A DNA stretch of 32,314 nucleotides, taken from NCBI GenBank assembly GCA_937872515.1, contig CALMSX010000024.1:1-32314 (forward strand), read 5' to 3'. The position numbers and the translations under genes are program-made. Origin of the DNA: an uncultured Bacteroidota bacterium. GTDB taxonomy: Bacteria; Bacteroidota; Bacteroidia; Chitinophagales; Saprospiraceae. Below the pieces are notes generated by a model. It was given only the letters and a program-made list of their open reading frames with translations. It did no database searches and was not told the origin of the DNA. Of the stretch, positions 1-7,706 are shown one piece after another. Positions within the stretch are counted from its first letter, which is position 1; every line of letters begins with the position of its first letter.

Positions 1-27
1 TATGTAGGGATCAATTTAGAGAAGGCA

Positions 28-46
28 CCACGCGCTAATCGCGTGG
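28..46. repeat. Inverted repeat CCACGCG-5-CGCGTGG
   Basis: Two perfect 7-base arms (28-34 and 40-46) flank a 5-base loop CTAAT. No T-run follows, so it is not an obvious terminator. It is GC-rich against an AT-rich background. Confidence 0.6.
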
Positions 47-96
47 CATCGACTATTCTTATTTCGGAGCACCTGTCCCTATAACTGCGAAGCTGT

Positions 97-117
97 TGTA
101 GGGAACCGGTCCCTACA
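97..117. repeat. Inverted repeat TGTAGGGA-5-TCCCTACA
   Basis: Perfect 8-base arms (97-104 and 110-117) flank ACCGG. Fragments of the same string occur at 3-10 and 73-80, so this may be part of a dispersed repeat. Confidence 0.6.
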
Positions 118-285
118 CCTCTTTTGAGGCGTAGGAATCCATCTGCAGGCGAAGCAGTTGTGGGAATCGGAAATCTGATTTGGATGTCAGTTTAAAGGAG
201 GTAATTTTAAATTAATTACACTTGGATATCCCTAAAGTCTGGCAATCTAATTTTCTACTTCATTTGCTTAAGTCAAATCGAGCTA

Positions 286-316
286 TTGAATTAGTGAAAT
301 AAATAGTATAAATTTG
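286..316 (+). promoter_or_regulatory. Candidate Bacteroidota promoter
   Basis: TTG at 286-288 and TAAATTTG at 309-316 fit the Bacteroidota -33 (TTG/TTTG) and -7 (TAnnTTTG) elements, with a 20-base spacer. The first gene starts at 321, so the transcript would be leaderless or nearly so. The match may be chance in AT-rich sequence. Confidence 0.35.
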
Positions 317-320
317 TATA

Positions 321-1100
321 ATGGACAAAACGGGTACCATAGAAATAAAAATTACCGGCCAAATTGGCAGTATTGAACTGAAGCCTGACAATTATGACAT
401 CAAACAATTGGCAGGCATGCTTCAGAACATTGAAGATTTGTTATATCCTGGCCAAAAAAATGATAGGCCATTGATAACTTACAATGTGCAAGAGGGTTCA
501 GTTCGCCATATATTCAAAACACCCATCCAGTATATCATAGGATTTAGCGCAGTGTTGAGTCAAATCAATGAAATAAATTCCATTGATTTTTTAGATTTAA
601 GATCCGCAAAAGCCATTGAAAATTTACAACAAATTGCTTTTCAGAAAAATTATGAGTTTTTAATTTCAACATCAGTGAATAATGAAATTACCCTCTGTAT
701 ACATTCCGGCACGCAATTTATCAGAACAGAAAACAAATGGGTGGATGCTGAATTTTATTTTTATGGAATTCTTAAAGATGCCGGTGGTAAAGGAAAGGCC
801 AATATCCACATAGACACCCAGGAATATGGTTATTTGGGAATAGAGACCGATCAAAATTTTTTAATGTCTCAGGAGACCAATCTTTTGTATAAAAAATTTG
901 GGGTGCGTGCTACTGGAAAACAAAACATAGATAGTGGTGAAATTGACACCAAAACGCTTAAACTTATTGAATTGATTGACTATCACCCCAGATATGATGC
1001 TGAATACCTAGCTTCTTTGATTTCCTATTCAAAAAATACCTGGCAAGGAGTTGACCCAGAAACCTGGTTATCAGAAATCAGAGGAGGTTATGAAGGATAG
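321..1100 (+). CDS. Uncharacterised 259-aa protein paired with a PIN nuclease
   Basis: I do not recognise this family. The 259-residue product is soluble, with no signal peptide or membrane segment. Its N-terminal part looks beta-rich (alternating hydrophobic residues in TGTIEIKITGQIGSIEL), and the middle contains an aromatic strand-like stretch around residues 140-150. Its stop lies 11 bases inside the following PIN-domain gene, so the two are almost certainly co-transcribed and translationally coupled. That arrangement is typical of toxin-antitoxin pairs. At 259 residues it is much larger than usual VapB antitoxins and shows no recognisable DNA-binding fold, so a role as antitoxin is inference from position only. 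The ATG at 321 is chosen because a candidate promoter lies directly upstream. Confidence 0.75.
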   Translation: MDKTGTIEIKITGQIGSIELKPDNYDIKQLAGMLQNIEDLLYPGQKNDRPLITYNVQEGSVRHIFKTPIQYIIGFSAVLSQINEINSIDFLDLRSAKAIENLQQIAFQKNYEFLISTSVNNEITLCIHSGTQFIRTENKWVDAEFYFYGILKDAGGKGKANIHIDTQEYGYLGIETDQNFLMSQETNLLYKKFGVRATGKQNIDSGEIDTKTLKLIELIDYHPRYDAEYLASLISYSKNTWQGVDPETWLSEIRGGYEG

Positions 1101-1572
1101 TGTGCTTTTAGATACCAGTTTTTTCATCAGATTGTTGAATCAAATGGATCCGCTACATGCAAATGCGAAAGGGTATTACAAATATTTTCTTGAGAATGAT
1201 TTTGGTTTAAAGATTTCTACTATTTCTATAGCAGAGTATTGTGTCAAAGGTAACATTTCAGAGCTACCTTTACGACAGCTACAAATTATACCTTTCAATT
1301 TTGATCATGCTTTGAAGACATCTGAATTTGCCAAAATTTTATTTAGCCAAAACGGGTTGAAAGGCCTTAATTTCCAACCAAGAGCCATTATTCCGAATGA
1401 TTCAAAACTTTTTGCACAGTCCAGTATTGATCCTACAATAAATTATTTTGTTACATCAGATACAAGATCGAAAGCGACCTATTCAACAATTAAGGCGCAT
1501 GTAAATCCACTTTTTGTGCTAATAGACATCGCAATTCCACACACCCAGGTCTTTGGTGTCCTGGATTTGTAA
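1090..1572 (+). CDS. PIN-domain ribonuclease (VapC-like)
   Basis: This is a 160-residue PIN-domain protein. The four acidic active-site residues of the family are visible: D8 in LLDTSFF, E49 in SIAEYC, D104 in PNDSKLFAQ and D124 in VTSDTRSK. PIN proteins of this kind are metal-dependent RNases that usually cleave tRNA or rRNA and are toxins of type II modules. An ATG at 1051 exists upstream, but the ATG at 1090 puts the conserved LLDTS strand at the usual N-terminal place and has AGGAGG at 1082-1087, although only two bases before the start. It overlaps the upstream gene by 11 bases, the only obvious candidate partner. Function as a toxin is inferred. The fold assignment rests on the motifs. 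Confidence 0.8.
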   Translation: MKDSVLLDTSFFIRLLNQMDPLHANAKGYYKYFLENDFGLKISTISIAEYCVKGNISELPLRQLQIIPFNFDHALKTSEFAKILFSQNGLKGLNFQPRAIIPNDSKLFAQSSIDPTINYFVTSDTRSKATYSTIKAHVNPLFVLIDIAIPHTQVFGVLDL

Positions 1573-1720
1573 AAATCACACATTTACTTTCCAAAGCGGA
1601 TAAAAGACCAAATTTGATTGCTGCAATATGGCCATTGACTCCGGTTTTTATTACCTATTTAAAATACCCCTCTTGCATTTTTAATGGATTGGGCCTTTGC
1701 AGGGGAAAAACCCAAGATGC

Positions 1721-1765
1721 ATGACACGTCACGACGCAAGATATTGCGTCGCTACGTGTTGTCAT
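1721..1765. repeat. 45-bp near-perfect palindrome (REP-like)
   Basis: The arms ATGACACGTCACGACGCAA and TTGCGTCGCTACGTGTTGTCAT pair almost completely around a GATA centre. The outer arms differ by a small bulge and a T/A change. Such GACGCAA/TTGCGTC palindromes resemble REP elements moved by TnpA-REP (Y1 transposase) proteins. No such transposase is in the window, so that link is inference. Confidence 0.65.
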
Positions 1766-1820
1766 TATGAAAGGGGGGATTGCAATATTAATGCCCAACC
1801 AAAGATCAGTGTATTAATTC

Positions 1821-1865
1821 ATCCACAATCGGTTAATCCATTATTGGTAAATCCACAATCGGTAC
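1821..1865. repeat. Three 15-bp tandem repeats (ATCC-ATTGGT type)
   Basis: Units at 1821-1835, 1836-1850 and 1851-1865 share the pattern ATCCannATnGGTnn. The first and third are nearly identical and the middle one is diverged. No function is evident. Confidence 0.6.
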
Positions 1866-1903
1866 CCCTCCACCAATGCCCGGCACAGAGACAAGCCTGT
1901 CTA

Positions 1904-1947
1904 CCTGGCTAACGCCAGTTAGATAAGCGGACAGCGGAAAGCGGTAA
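1904..1947. repeat. Hairpin followed by GCGGnnn heptamers (copy A)
   Basis: CCTGgCTAAC at 1904-1913 is followed by GTTAG, which pairs with CTAAC. Three consecutive 7-bp units come next, GCGGACA, GCGGAAA and GCGGTAA (1927-1947). The same hairpin and GCGG heptamers recur at 27237-27489. In this copy the outer CAGG arm is altered to TAAG. Confidence 0.65.
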
Positions 1948-1960
1948 GCCGATCCCGGAT

Positions 1961-1984
1961 GCTCCGTTGCTCCGTTGCTCCGTT
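1961..1984. repeat. Three 8-bp tandem units GCTCCGTT
   Basis: GCTCCGTT is repeated exactly three times and is flanked by CCCGG-type sequence on both sides. Confidence 0.7.
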
Positions 1985-2015
1985 CCCGGCACAGGGACAT
2001 GTAGCTAAAATTTCC

Positions 2016-2023
2016 TATATTTA
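2016..2023 (+). promoter_or_regulatory. Weak -7-like box of the type IIG gene
   Basis: TATATTTA matches the Bacteroidota -7 element TAnnTTTG at seven of eight positions and lies about 25 bases before the ATG at 2049. No convincing -33 TTTG is seen at the right distance, so this is tentative. Confidence 0.25.
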
Positions 2024-2048
2024 CACGCTAACCGCAATTAAAAATTAT

Positions 2049-5000
2049 ATGAACTCCAAGGCATTGAAACCCAGGCAGGCACTCAATAAGGCTTATCTCA
2101 AGGTGAAACCCAGCAGATCGGATATTGAAGGGTTTAAGGCCCATCTCATTCAGTTGCTGGATAGGTCGAATGACAAGGAATCGGAGGAGTTTCATAAAAA
2201 TCTGGTGTCCGATTTTTTGAAGGATACGTACTATAAAAAAAGTTATTTCATCAATACCAAGGGGCGCAATGACCTGGTGGTGCACAACGGGGCCGATGCC
2301 CAAAGTACGGTAGGGGTCATCATTGAGGCCAAAAAGCCGACCAACAAGGCAGAGATGGTGAGCCAGGGCAAGCTCAATGCCAAGGCTTTTCAGGAACTGG
2401 TGCTCTACTACCTCAGGGAGCGCATTACACATAAAAACATAGAGGTGAGGCACCTGGTCATTACCAATATCTATGAATGGTACATCTTTGACGCTACCTT
2501 CTTCGATCGGTATTTTGCGCAAAATAAGGCATTGGTAAAACAATATCAGGATTTTGAAGCGGGCAGGCTGGCGGAGAGTAAGACGGACTTTTTTTACAAA
2601 CAAATTGCAGAGCCCGCCATTGCTGAAATAAAGGGAGATCTGGAATACACCTACTTTGACCTGCACGATTACCAAAAGGCGGTACGGAATACCGATAAGG
2701 AAGATGACAACCAGCTCATAGCCCTTTACAAGCTGCTCTCGCCAGAGCACCTGCTCAAGCTGCCCTTTGCCAATGACAGCAACAGCCTGGATAAACGATT
2801 CTATAGTGAGTTGCTCCATATCATAGGACTGACTGAAAGTAAGGAAGGCAGCAAAAAACTCATAGGTCGCCACAAAGAGGCAGACCGCCACCTGGGCACC
2901 TTACTGGAAAGCACCATCAACCAACTCGATGCCGAAGACCGCATCCGCCGCATTGAGAAGCCGGGGCAGTTTGGGGCTAACTTGCAGGAAAGATTGTACA
3001 ATGTAGCCCTGGAGCTCACCCTCACCTGGATCAACCGCATCCTCTTTCTCAAATTGCTGGAAGCCCAGCTCATCAGCTACCACAAGGGAGACAAGGCCTA
3101 TGCCTTCCTTAATGGCGATAAAATTAAAAGTTATGACGACCTCAACGGCCTCTTTTTTCAGGTGCTGGCCCGCAAACACAGCGACCGGCAGGCAGATGTT
3201 AAGGCTGCCTTTGACAAGGTGCCCTATCTCAACTCCTCGCTGTTTGAGCCTACAGACATAGAACAAACCACTCTCTTCATCAGCAACCTGCGCGATGACC
3301 GCACCATACCCATCTTTGGGCAGACCGTGCTCAAAGACGATACAGGCAAAAAAAGAAGTGGTCAGCTGAGTACACTCGGCTATCTTTTTCAATTTCTAGA
3401 TGCCTACGACTTTGGCAGCGAAGGATCAGAAGATATACAGGAAGACAACAAGTCCCTCATCAATGCCTCGGTGCTGGGCCTCATCTTTGAAAAGATCAAT
3501 GGCTACAAAGATGGTTCTTTCTTTACACCCGGCTTCATTACCATGTATATGTGCAGGGAAACCATACGACGGGCCGTGGTACAAAAATTCAACGAGGCCA
3601 AACAATGGAATTGTGAAAACTTTGATGAGCTCTACGATAAGATAGAAGACCGCAAGGAAGCCAACAACATAGTCAACACCCTGCACATCTGTGATCCTGC
3701 CGTAGGTTCCGGCCACTTCTTAGTATCTGCGCTTAATGAAGTAATAGCCATAAAAAACGACCTTAAAATTTTGCAAGACCGAGATGGCAAGCGGCTCAAG
3801 GAATACCACGTTGAGGTAGTGAATGACGAACTCATCGTCACCGATGAAGATGGCGGCCTCTTTGAATACAAGCCCGGCAACAAAGAAAGCCAGCGAATAC
3901 AGGAGACCCTCTTCCATGAAAAGCAGACCATCATAGAAAACTGCCTATTTGGCGTGGACATCAACCCCAACTCAGTGAAAATCTGCCGACTGCGTCTTTG
4001 GATAGAACTGCTCAAAAACGCCTACTACAAAAATGAACGCGAGCTGGAGACCCTGCCCAACATAGACATCAACATCAAGTGTGGCAACTCCCTGGTGAGT
4101 CGTTTTGCTATTGATGCCGACCTGGGTCAGGCCCTCAAAAAAAGTAAGTGGACCATTGATGACTACCGGATCTTTGTGGATACCTACCGGAATGCTGAGA
4201 ACAAAGAACAAAAGCGGGAGATGGAGCAGCTGATAGAAACCATCAAATCAGACTTCCGCAGTGAGATCAGTCTCAACGACCCCAAGATGAACAAGCTGCG
4301 CAAACTACGCGGCGAACTCTTCAACCTCACCAATCAAACCCAACTCTTTGACCGCAGCCCCAAAGAACTGGCCGAGTGGGAAAAGCAAGTCAAAAAACTT
4401 CAAACAGAAATCGAAGCCCTTGAAAAGGAGATCGAAGAAATCAAGGCCAATAAGATCTACGAAAACGCCTTTGAGTGGCGGTTTGAATTCCCTGAGGTGC
4501 TCAATGATAAAGGGGATTTTGTAGGTTTTGATGTGGTGATTGGGAATCCGCCGTATATGAGAATCCAAGAGATTGAAAAGTCACAGGCAGAAGAAAAGAA
4601 ATATTATGAAGCAAATTACTCAAATGCTAAAGCTTCTTATGATCTTGCAAATTTATTTTTTGAGATGGCAGTTAACATTTCATGTTCATGGTCCAAAAAT
4701 TCATTTATTTTTCCACATAAATTTTTCAATTCGGCAAGTGCAACTGTTTTTAGAAAATATCTTATAGATGGAATGTTCATTGATAAAATTGCACATTTTG
4801 GAGCAAACATGATTTTTGAAGATGCTGATACATATACATGCGTGACTTTCTTTAGCAAAGCTATGAACGAAGGCTTTTATTTTCAAAAGTTTCCATTTAA
4901 ATCAGATTTTCAAAAATTAATGTTAATTAATGAAAACTATGGCTTCATTACATACAGTATGTTACAAAATGCCTCCAAACTCTACGGAAATAATCAATGG

Positions 5001-5909
5001 ATCATGTTTGGCAGCAAAGCGGAATTTAATCTATTTAATGCCCTGTATTTGAATTCGGTAACTTTAGAAAATTGTCTTGACGGAATTTTTGTTGGTTTGC
5101 AAACCAGTAATGACAAATTGTTTGTGCTTGAAAACTGCATTGTAAACAATGGTTTATTAACAGGAATAGTTCCAATTTCAAATAAAAAAATAATCGTGGA
5201 GTCCAATTTATTTAAACCATTTTTAATGGGAAAGGACATTCAAAGATATTCGGATTTAAAAACAAATAAATATGTCTTTTTTCCTTATATAATTGAAAAC
5301 GAACAAGCTAGGGTTATAGATGAAGATGAAATAAAGAAATATTATCCGCTAACTTACACTTACATTAAAGATCATGAAAATCACTTTAAATCAAGAGAGA
5401 GCGGTAAAGCATCAAAAATGAAAAATTGGTATGCTTATATATATCCTAAAAACTTGAACAAGTTTGAAAAAATTAAACTATCGTCAATGGAAATTTGCGC
5501 TAATCACCCAAATGTCACATTAAATAAAGCAAATTTTTACCATACCACTAAAGTATATAGCTGGGTAAAAAAAGATTACATCGCTGAATCATATGAATAT
5601 TTTCTAGGGTTAGCAAATTCAAAAGTTTTATGGTGGTTTTTAAAACTTACAGGAGATACATTACAAGGAGATGCAAGAACATTTAAAACAAACTATTTAA
5701 ACCCATTCCCTGTTCCAAAGTTGATAGATCCTCAGCTACATGATAAAATAACAGATAAAGTTACTGAAATATTAGATATTAAATCACATCACCCAGAATT
5801 AGATACAAATAAACTTGAAAATGATATCAACTTACTTGTTTATCAATTGTATAATTTAACAAAAGAAGAAATAAATATTATTGAAAAACATAGTTATGAA
5901 ACAGGATAA
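2049..5909 (+). CDS. Type IIG restriction-modification enzyme (Eco57I-like)
   Basis: A single 1286-residue chain combines nuclease, methyltransferase and target recognition. An N-terminal PD-(D/E)xK-type site is visible as D75 (NDLVV) and E93-A-K95 (IIEAKK). The N6-adenine methyltransferase core shows SAM motif I, DPAVGSGHFL at 549-558, and catalytic motif IV, NPPY at 833-836, preceded by FDVVIG. A Lys/Glu-rich coiled coil lies at about 770-810. The C-terminal 400 residues are the presumed TaqI-like target recognition domain. Family members cut DNA beside an asymmetric site and methylate it for self-protection. ATG 2049 is preferred over the upstream open frame from 1959, which runs through repeats. 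Base composition falls abruptly just after NPPY (about 4560): the 60 bases from 3061 have 31 G/C and those from 5161 have 16. The recognition half therefore looks exchanged. Confidence 0.88.
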   Translation: MNSKALKPRQALNKAYLKVKPSRSDIEGFKAHLIQLLDRSNDKESEEFHKNLVSDFLKDTYYKKSYFINTKGRNDLVVHNGADAQSTVGVIIEAKKPTNKAEMVSQGKLNAKAFQELVLYYLRERITHKNIEVRHLVITNIYEWYIFDATFFDRYFAQNKALVKQYQDFEAGRLAESKTDFFYKQIAEPAIAEIKGDLEYTYFDLHDYQKAVRNTDKEDDNQLIALYKLLSPEHLLKLPFANDSNSLDKRFYSELLHIIGLTESKEGSKKLIGRHKEADRHLGTLLESTINQLDAEDRIRRIEKPGQFGANLQERLYNVALELTLTWINRILFLKLLEAQLISYHKGDKAYAFLNGDKIKSYDDLNGLFFQVLARKHSDRQADVKAAFDKVPYLNSSLFEPTDIEQTTLFISNLRDDRTIPIFGQTVLKDDTGKKRSGQLSTLGYLFQFLDAYDFGSEGSEDIQEDNKSLINASVLGLIFEKINGYKDGSFFTPGFITMYMCRETIRRAVVQKFNEAKQWNCENFDELYDKIEDRKEANNIVNTLHICDPAVGSGHFLVSALNEVIAIKNDLKILQDRDGKRLKEYHVEVVNDELIVTDEDGGLFEYKPGNKESQRIQETLFHEKQTIIENCLFGVDINPNSVKICRLRLWIELLKNAYYKNERELETLPNIDINIKCGNSLVSRFAIDADLGQALKKSKWTIDDYRIFVDTYRNAENKEQKREMEQLIETIKSDFRSEISLNDPKMNKLRKLRGELFNLTNQTQLFDRSPKELAEWEKQVKKLQTEIEALEKEIEEIKANKIYENAFEWRFEFPEVLNDKGDFVGFDVVIGNPPYMRIQEIEKSQAEEKKYYEANYSNAKASYDLANLFFEMAVNISCSWSKNSFIFPHKFFNSASATVFRKYLIDGMFIDKIAHFGANMIFEDADTYTCVTFFSKAMNEGFYFQKFPFKSDFQKLMLINENYGFITYSMLQNASKLYGNNQWIMFGSKAEFNLFNALYLNSVTLENCLDGIFVGLQTSNDKLFVLENCIVNNGLLTGIVPISNKKIIVESNLFKPFLMGKDIQRYSDLKTNKYVFFPYIIENEQARVIDEDEIKKYYPLTYTYIKDHENHFKSRESGKASKMKNWYAYIYPKNLNKFEKIKLSSMEICANHPNVTLNKANFYHTTKVYSWVKKDYIAESYEYFLGLANSKVLWWFLKLTGDTLQGDARTFKTNYLNPFPVPKLIDPQLHDKITDKVTEILDIKSHHPELDTNKLENDINLLVYQLYNLTKEEINIIEKHSYETG

Positions 5910-6573
5910 GTCAATATTATCCCTCATCAAAATTGGCAAAGCGGAATACCAACAGGCACTATACGAAAAAGGGCAAATTTATATGCAAACCGCACAATAT
6001 TTCAAATCACTTGAAGACAATGAAGGACGAGGAGATAAATTAGAAGGTGCAATAAAAGTTGAGCAACTTACTTGGCTTAAAATGCTTACCGGGGATCGTG
6101 AGCTTGAAATTAAAAAATCAAATGGAACCATGATAAGGGGAAATGTTATTACTGATGATCTCAATTTTAAATGCAATATCTATTCTTTGATTGGTTTAAC
6201 TGAAGACGACATAAATATAGAGACACCAATTGACCTTAGCAATTGCTCATTGGGCGACTATTTTATCCTTATTTTTAACGTTAGAGAATTTAACAAAAGA
6301 ATCAAAGAAAAATTAGATGAGATGAAGCTGAAAAATTCTTGGGGATTAGTGAACTATTATGACGAATATCAACATGAAGGCAAGTTGGACATCTTTATGA
6401 AGTCAGCAAAATTCAAGTCACAAAAAGAAATTAGGTATGTTGCATTTAGAGATGAGAATGAGCCTCTGATCTTTGAGATTGGTAATATCTCAGATATAGC
6501 CATTAAATGTAGTATTGACAAATTAAGAAGTATAAAGTTGATTAATGAGAATGAGATTCAAATTATGAACTAA
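5896..6573 (+). CDS. Uncharacterised 225-aa protein overlapping the type IIG gene
   Basis: I cannot name this family. The product has no signal peptide and is soluble. Its N-terminal third contains a conserved-looking segment, LYEKGQIYMQTAQYF followed by ED and RGDKLEG (about residues 20-50). From memory this resembles small unnamed proteins of genomic islands with a GxIYMxTxxYF...RGDxxEG pattern. The recollection is unverified. It starts 14 bases before the stop of the restriction-modification gene and shares the AT-rich composition of that gene's 3' half, so the two parts probably arrived together. It may assist, regulate or be a passenger of the R-M enzyme. The ATG at 5896 is chosen over the one at 5881 because it gives the shorter overlap. 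Confidence 0.7.
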   Translation: MKQDKSILSLIKIGKAEYQQALYEKGQIYMQTAQYFKSLEDNEGRGDKLEGAIKVEQLTWLKMLTGDRELEIKKSNGTMIRGNVITDDLNFKCNIYSLIGLTEDDINIETPIDLSNCSLGDYFILIFNVREFNKRIKEKLDEMKLKNSWGLVNYYDEYQHEGKLDIFMKSAKFKSQKEIRYVAFRDENEPLIFEIGNISDIAIKCSIDKLRSIKLINENEIQIMN

Positions 6574-6722
6574 AATATCAAGTATTTGCCAGTATGGTAT
6601 TAAAGTTCATGAGGTTTTTTAGGTCCTGCATAATGAATCATTTACCAACCTGCTGCGTTGTAGGTTTAACGAAGAAAAAAAGCCACTATCTTTACAGCCC
6701 ATTTAAGTAGACCAAAATAAAA

Positions 6723-7549
6723 GTGAGTAACCAAGCCAAATATAGCATTGTATATATCAGTCCTGATTCCAAATTGGGAGACAGGGTGGCTGTTGGCATG
6801 CTCATGCTGAAAGACGGCCGGTTGAGGTATCGGTTTTCAGAAGAAAAGTTAAAGGGTATCAAAGCTGCCCTTGGGCCCAAAGCAGAATTGATCAAAAAAT
6901 CACTGCTGGCTACGCAAAAATACATTGACCACATTGACCAGACTAAAGACCCTATCTTTAATGATGATCGGCAGATGGTATCAGAAGCTTATCTGGAAAA
7001 GCTAAGTGTGTACAGCAATGGGCTGATCCAATACCAAAAACCTCGGCTGGCCCTACTTACCGATACCTTTGATGAAACCAATTGTACGCCTATTTATTTC
7101 CCCCTACCCCTGGTAAAGTAGAAAAGGCAATAGATAAGAATAAACGCATCATTGAATCAGATTTTATCGATGTGGTAAAAGAAAATCTCCATGTCAAAAT
7201 AGAAATTGACAATAGCATCATTGATGACTTTTACCTCAGTTATACCCTTGATGCCATTGGCAAAAACGGCACCTTGTACCTTGCCCAGTATTTTGATTTT
7301 GAAAAAGTATAAAATGCCACTATTTCCCACCTGCCGGTAACCAATGAAAGCCTCAACAAACAATTTAACAAAGACCAGTACAACAAAGTCTATATTTTTG
7401 GCATAGAACCCCCGTTGAATACAGAAGAGCACAAAAAATGGGGTTTTCTGCACAAACAGCGTGGATTTACTTTAAAACACCCAACTGAGTCTGGTGCGGT
7501 GGCAGAGGAGATGCTGGGGGCTGGGGTTAAAATGTATTTGGCGGATTAA
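6723..7549 (+). pseudogene. Decayed DUF3037-like gene (frameshift plus stop)
   Basis: The first frame starts at GTG 6723 and ends at 7121. Its opening, YSIVYISPDSKLGDRVAVGMLM, resembles the start of DUF3037 proteins. Near 7100-7118, in the C-rich TTTCCCCCTACCCC tract, coding sense passes to another frame (…TPGKVEKAIDKNKRI…). That frame meets TAA at 7310-7312 and then continues with equally plausible coding sequence, such as VYIFGIEPPLNTEEHKKWGF, to TAA at 7547-7549. The whole is best read as one gene of about 275 codons broken by one indel and one nonsense change. A sequencing error could explain the indel but is less likely to explain both. The original function is unknown. Confidence 0.7.
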
Positions 7550-7706
7550 GAAACTGAAATCTATAGCTTAATACAGCTCGTTTATTCCAATCGCGCACTA
7601 AATTTTTATCAGAAATATTTCGAGCGCTGTATTTCTTTTTCTCAACTGTCACATAAATTTCCTCTTATTCTCGACTTCCATACCACCAAATATAAATACC
7701 TTTTAC

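Larger units (their letters stand above)
1..320. other. Leading intergenic stretch with short hairpins
   Basis: No convincing coding sequence is seen. The stretch holds two perfect short inverted repeats (28-46 and 97-117) and several related copies of a TGTAGGGA/TCCCTACA-like string. It then turns AT-rich just ahead of the first gene. The structure resembles a Bacteroidota intergenic repeat cluster rather than a gene. Confidence 0.5.
1573..2048. other. Repeat-rich intergenic region
   Basis: This gap carries a 45-bp near-palindrome, three 15-bp tandem units, a hairpin followed by GCGG heptamers, and three 8-bp GCTCCGTT units, each listed separately. A 71-codon open frame at 1697-1912 runs through these repeats and is not believed to be a gene. 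The last 50 bases turn AT-rich and probably hold the promoter of the restriction-modification gene. Confidence 0.6.

Noticed and set aside
1697..1912. 71-codon plus-strand frame in the repeat-rich gap
   Set aside because: It runs through a palindrome and 15-bp tandem repeats, and its translation is repeat-derived with unusual Cys/His content.
2028..2891. Long open frame on the minus strand opposite the type IIG gene
   Set aside because: It mirrors the codon pattern of the plus-strand enzyme, has no recognisable domain and no own context.
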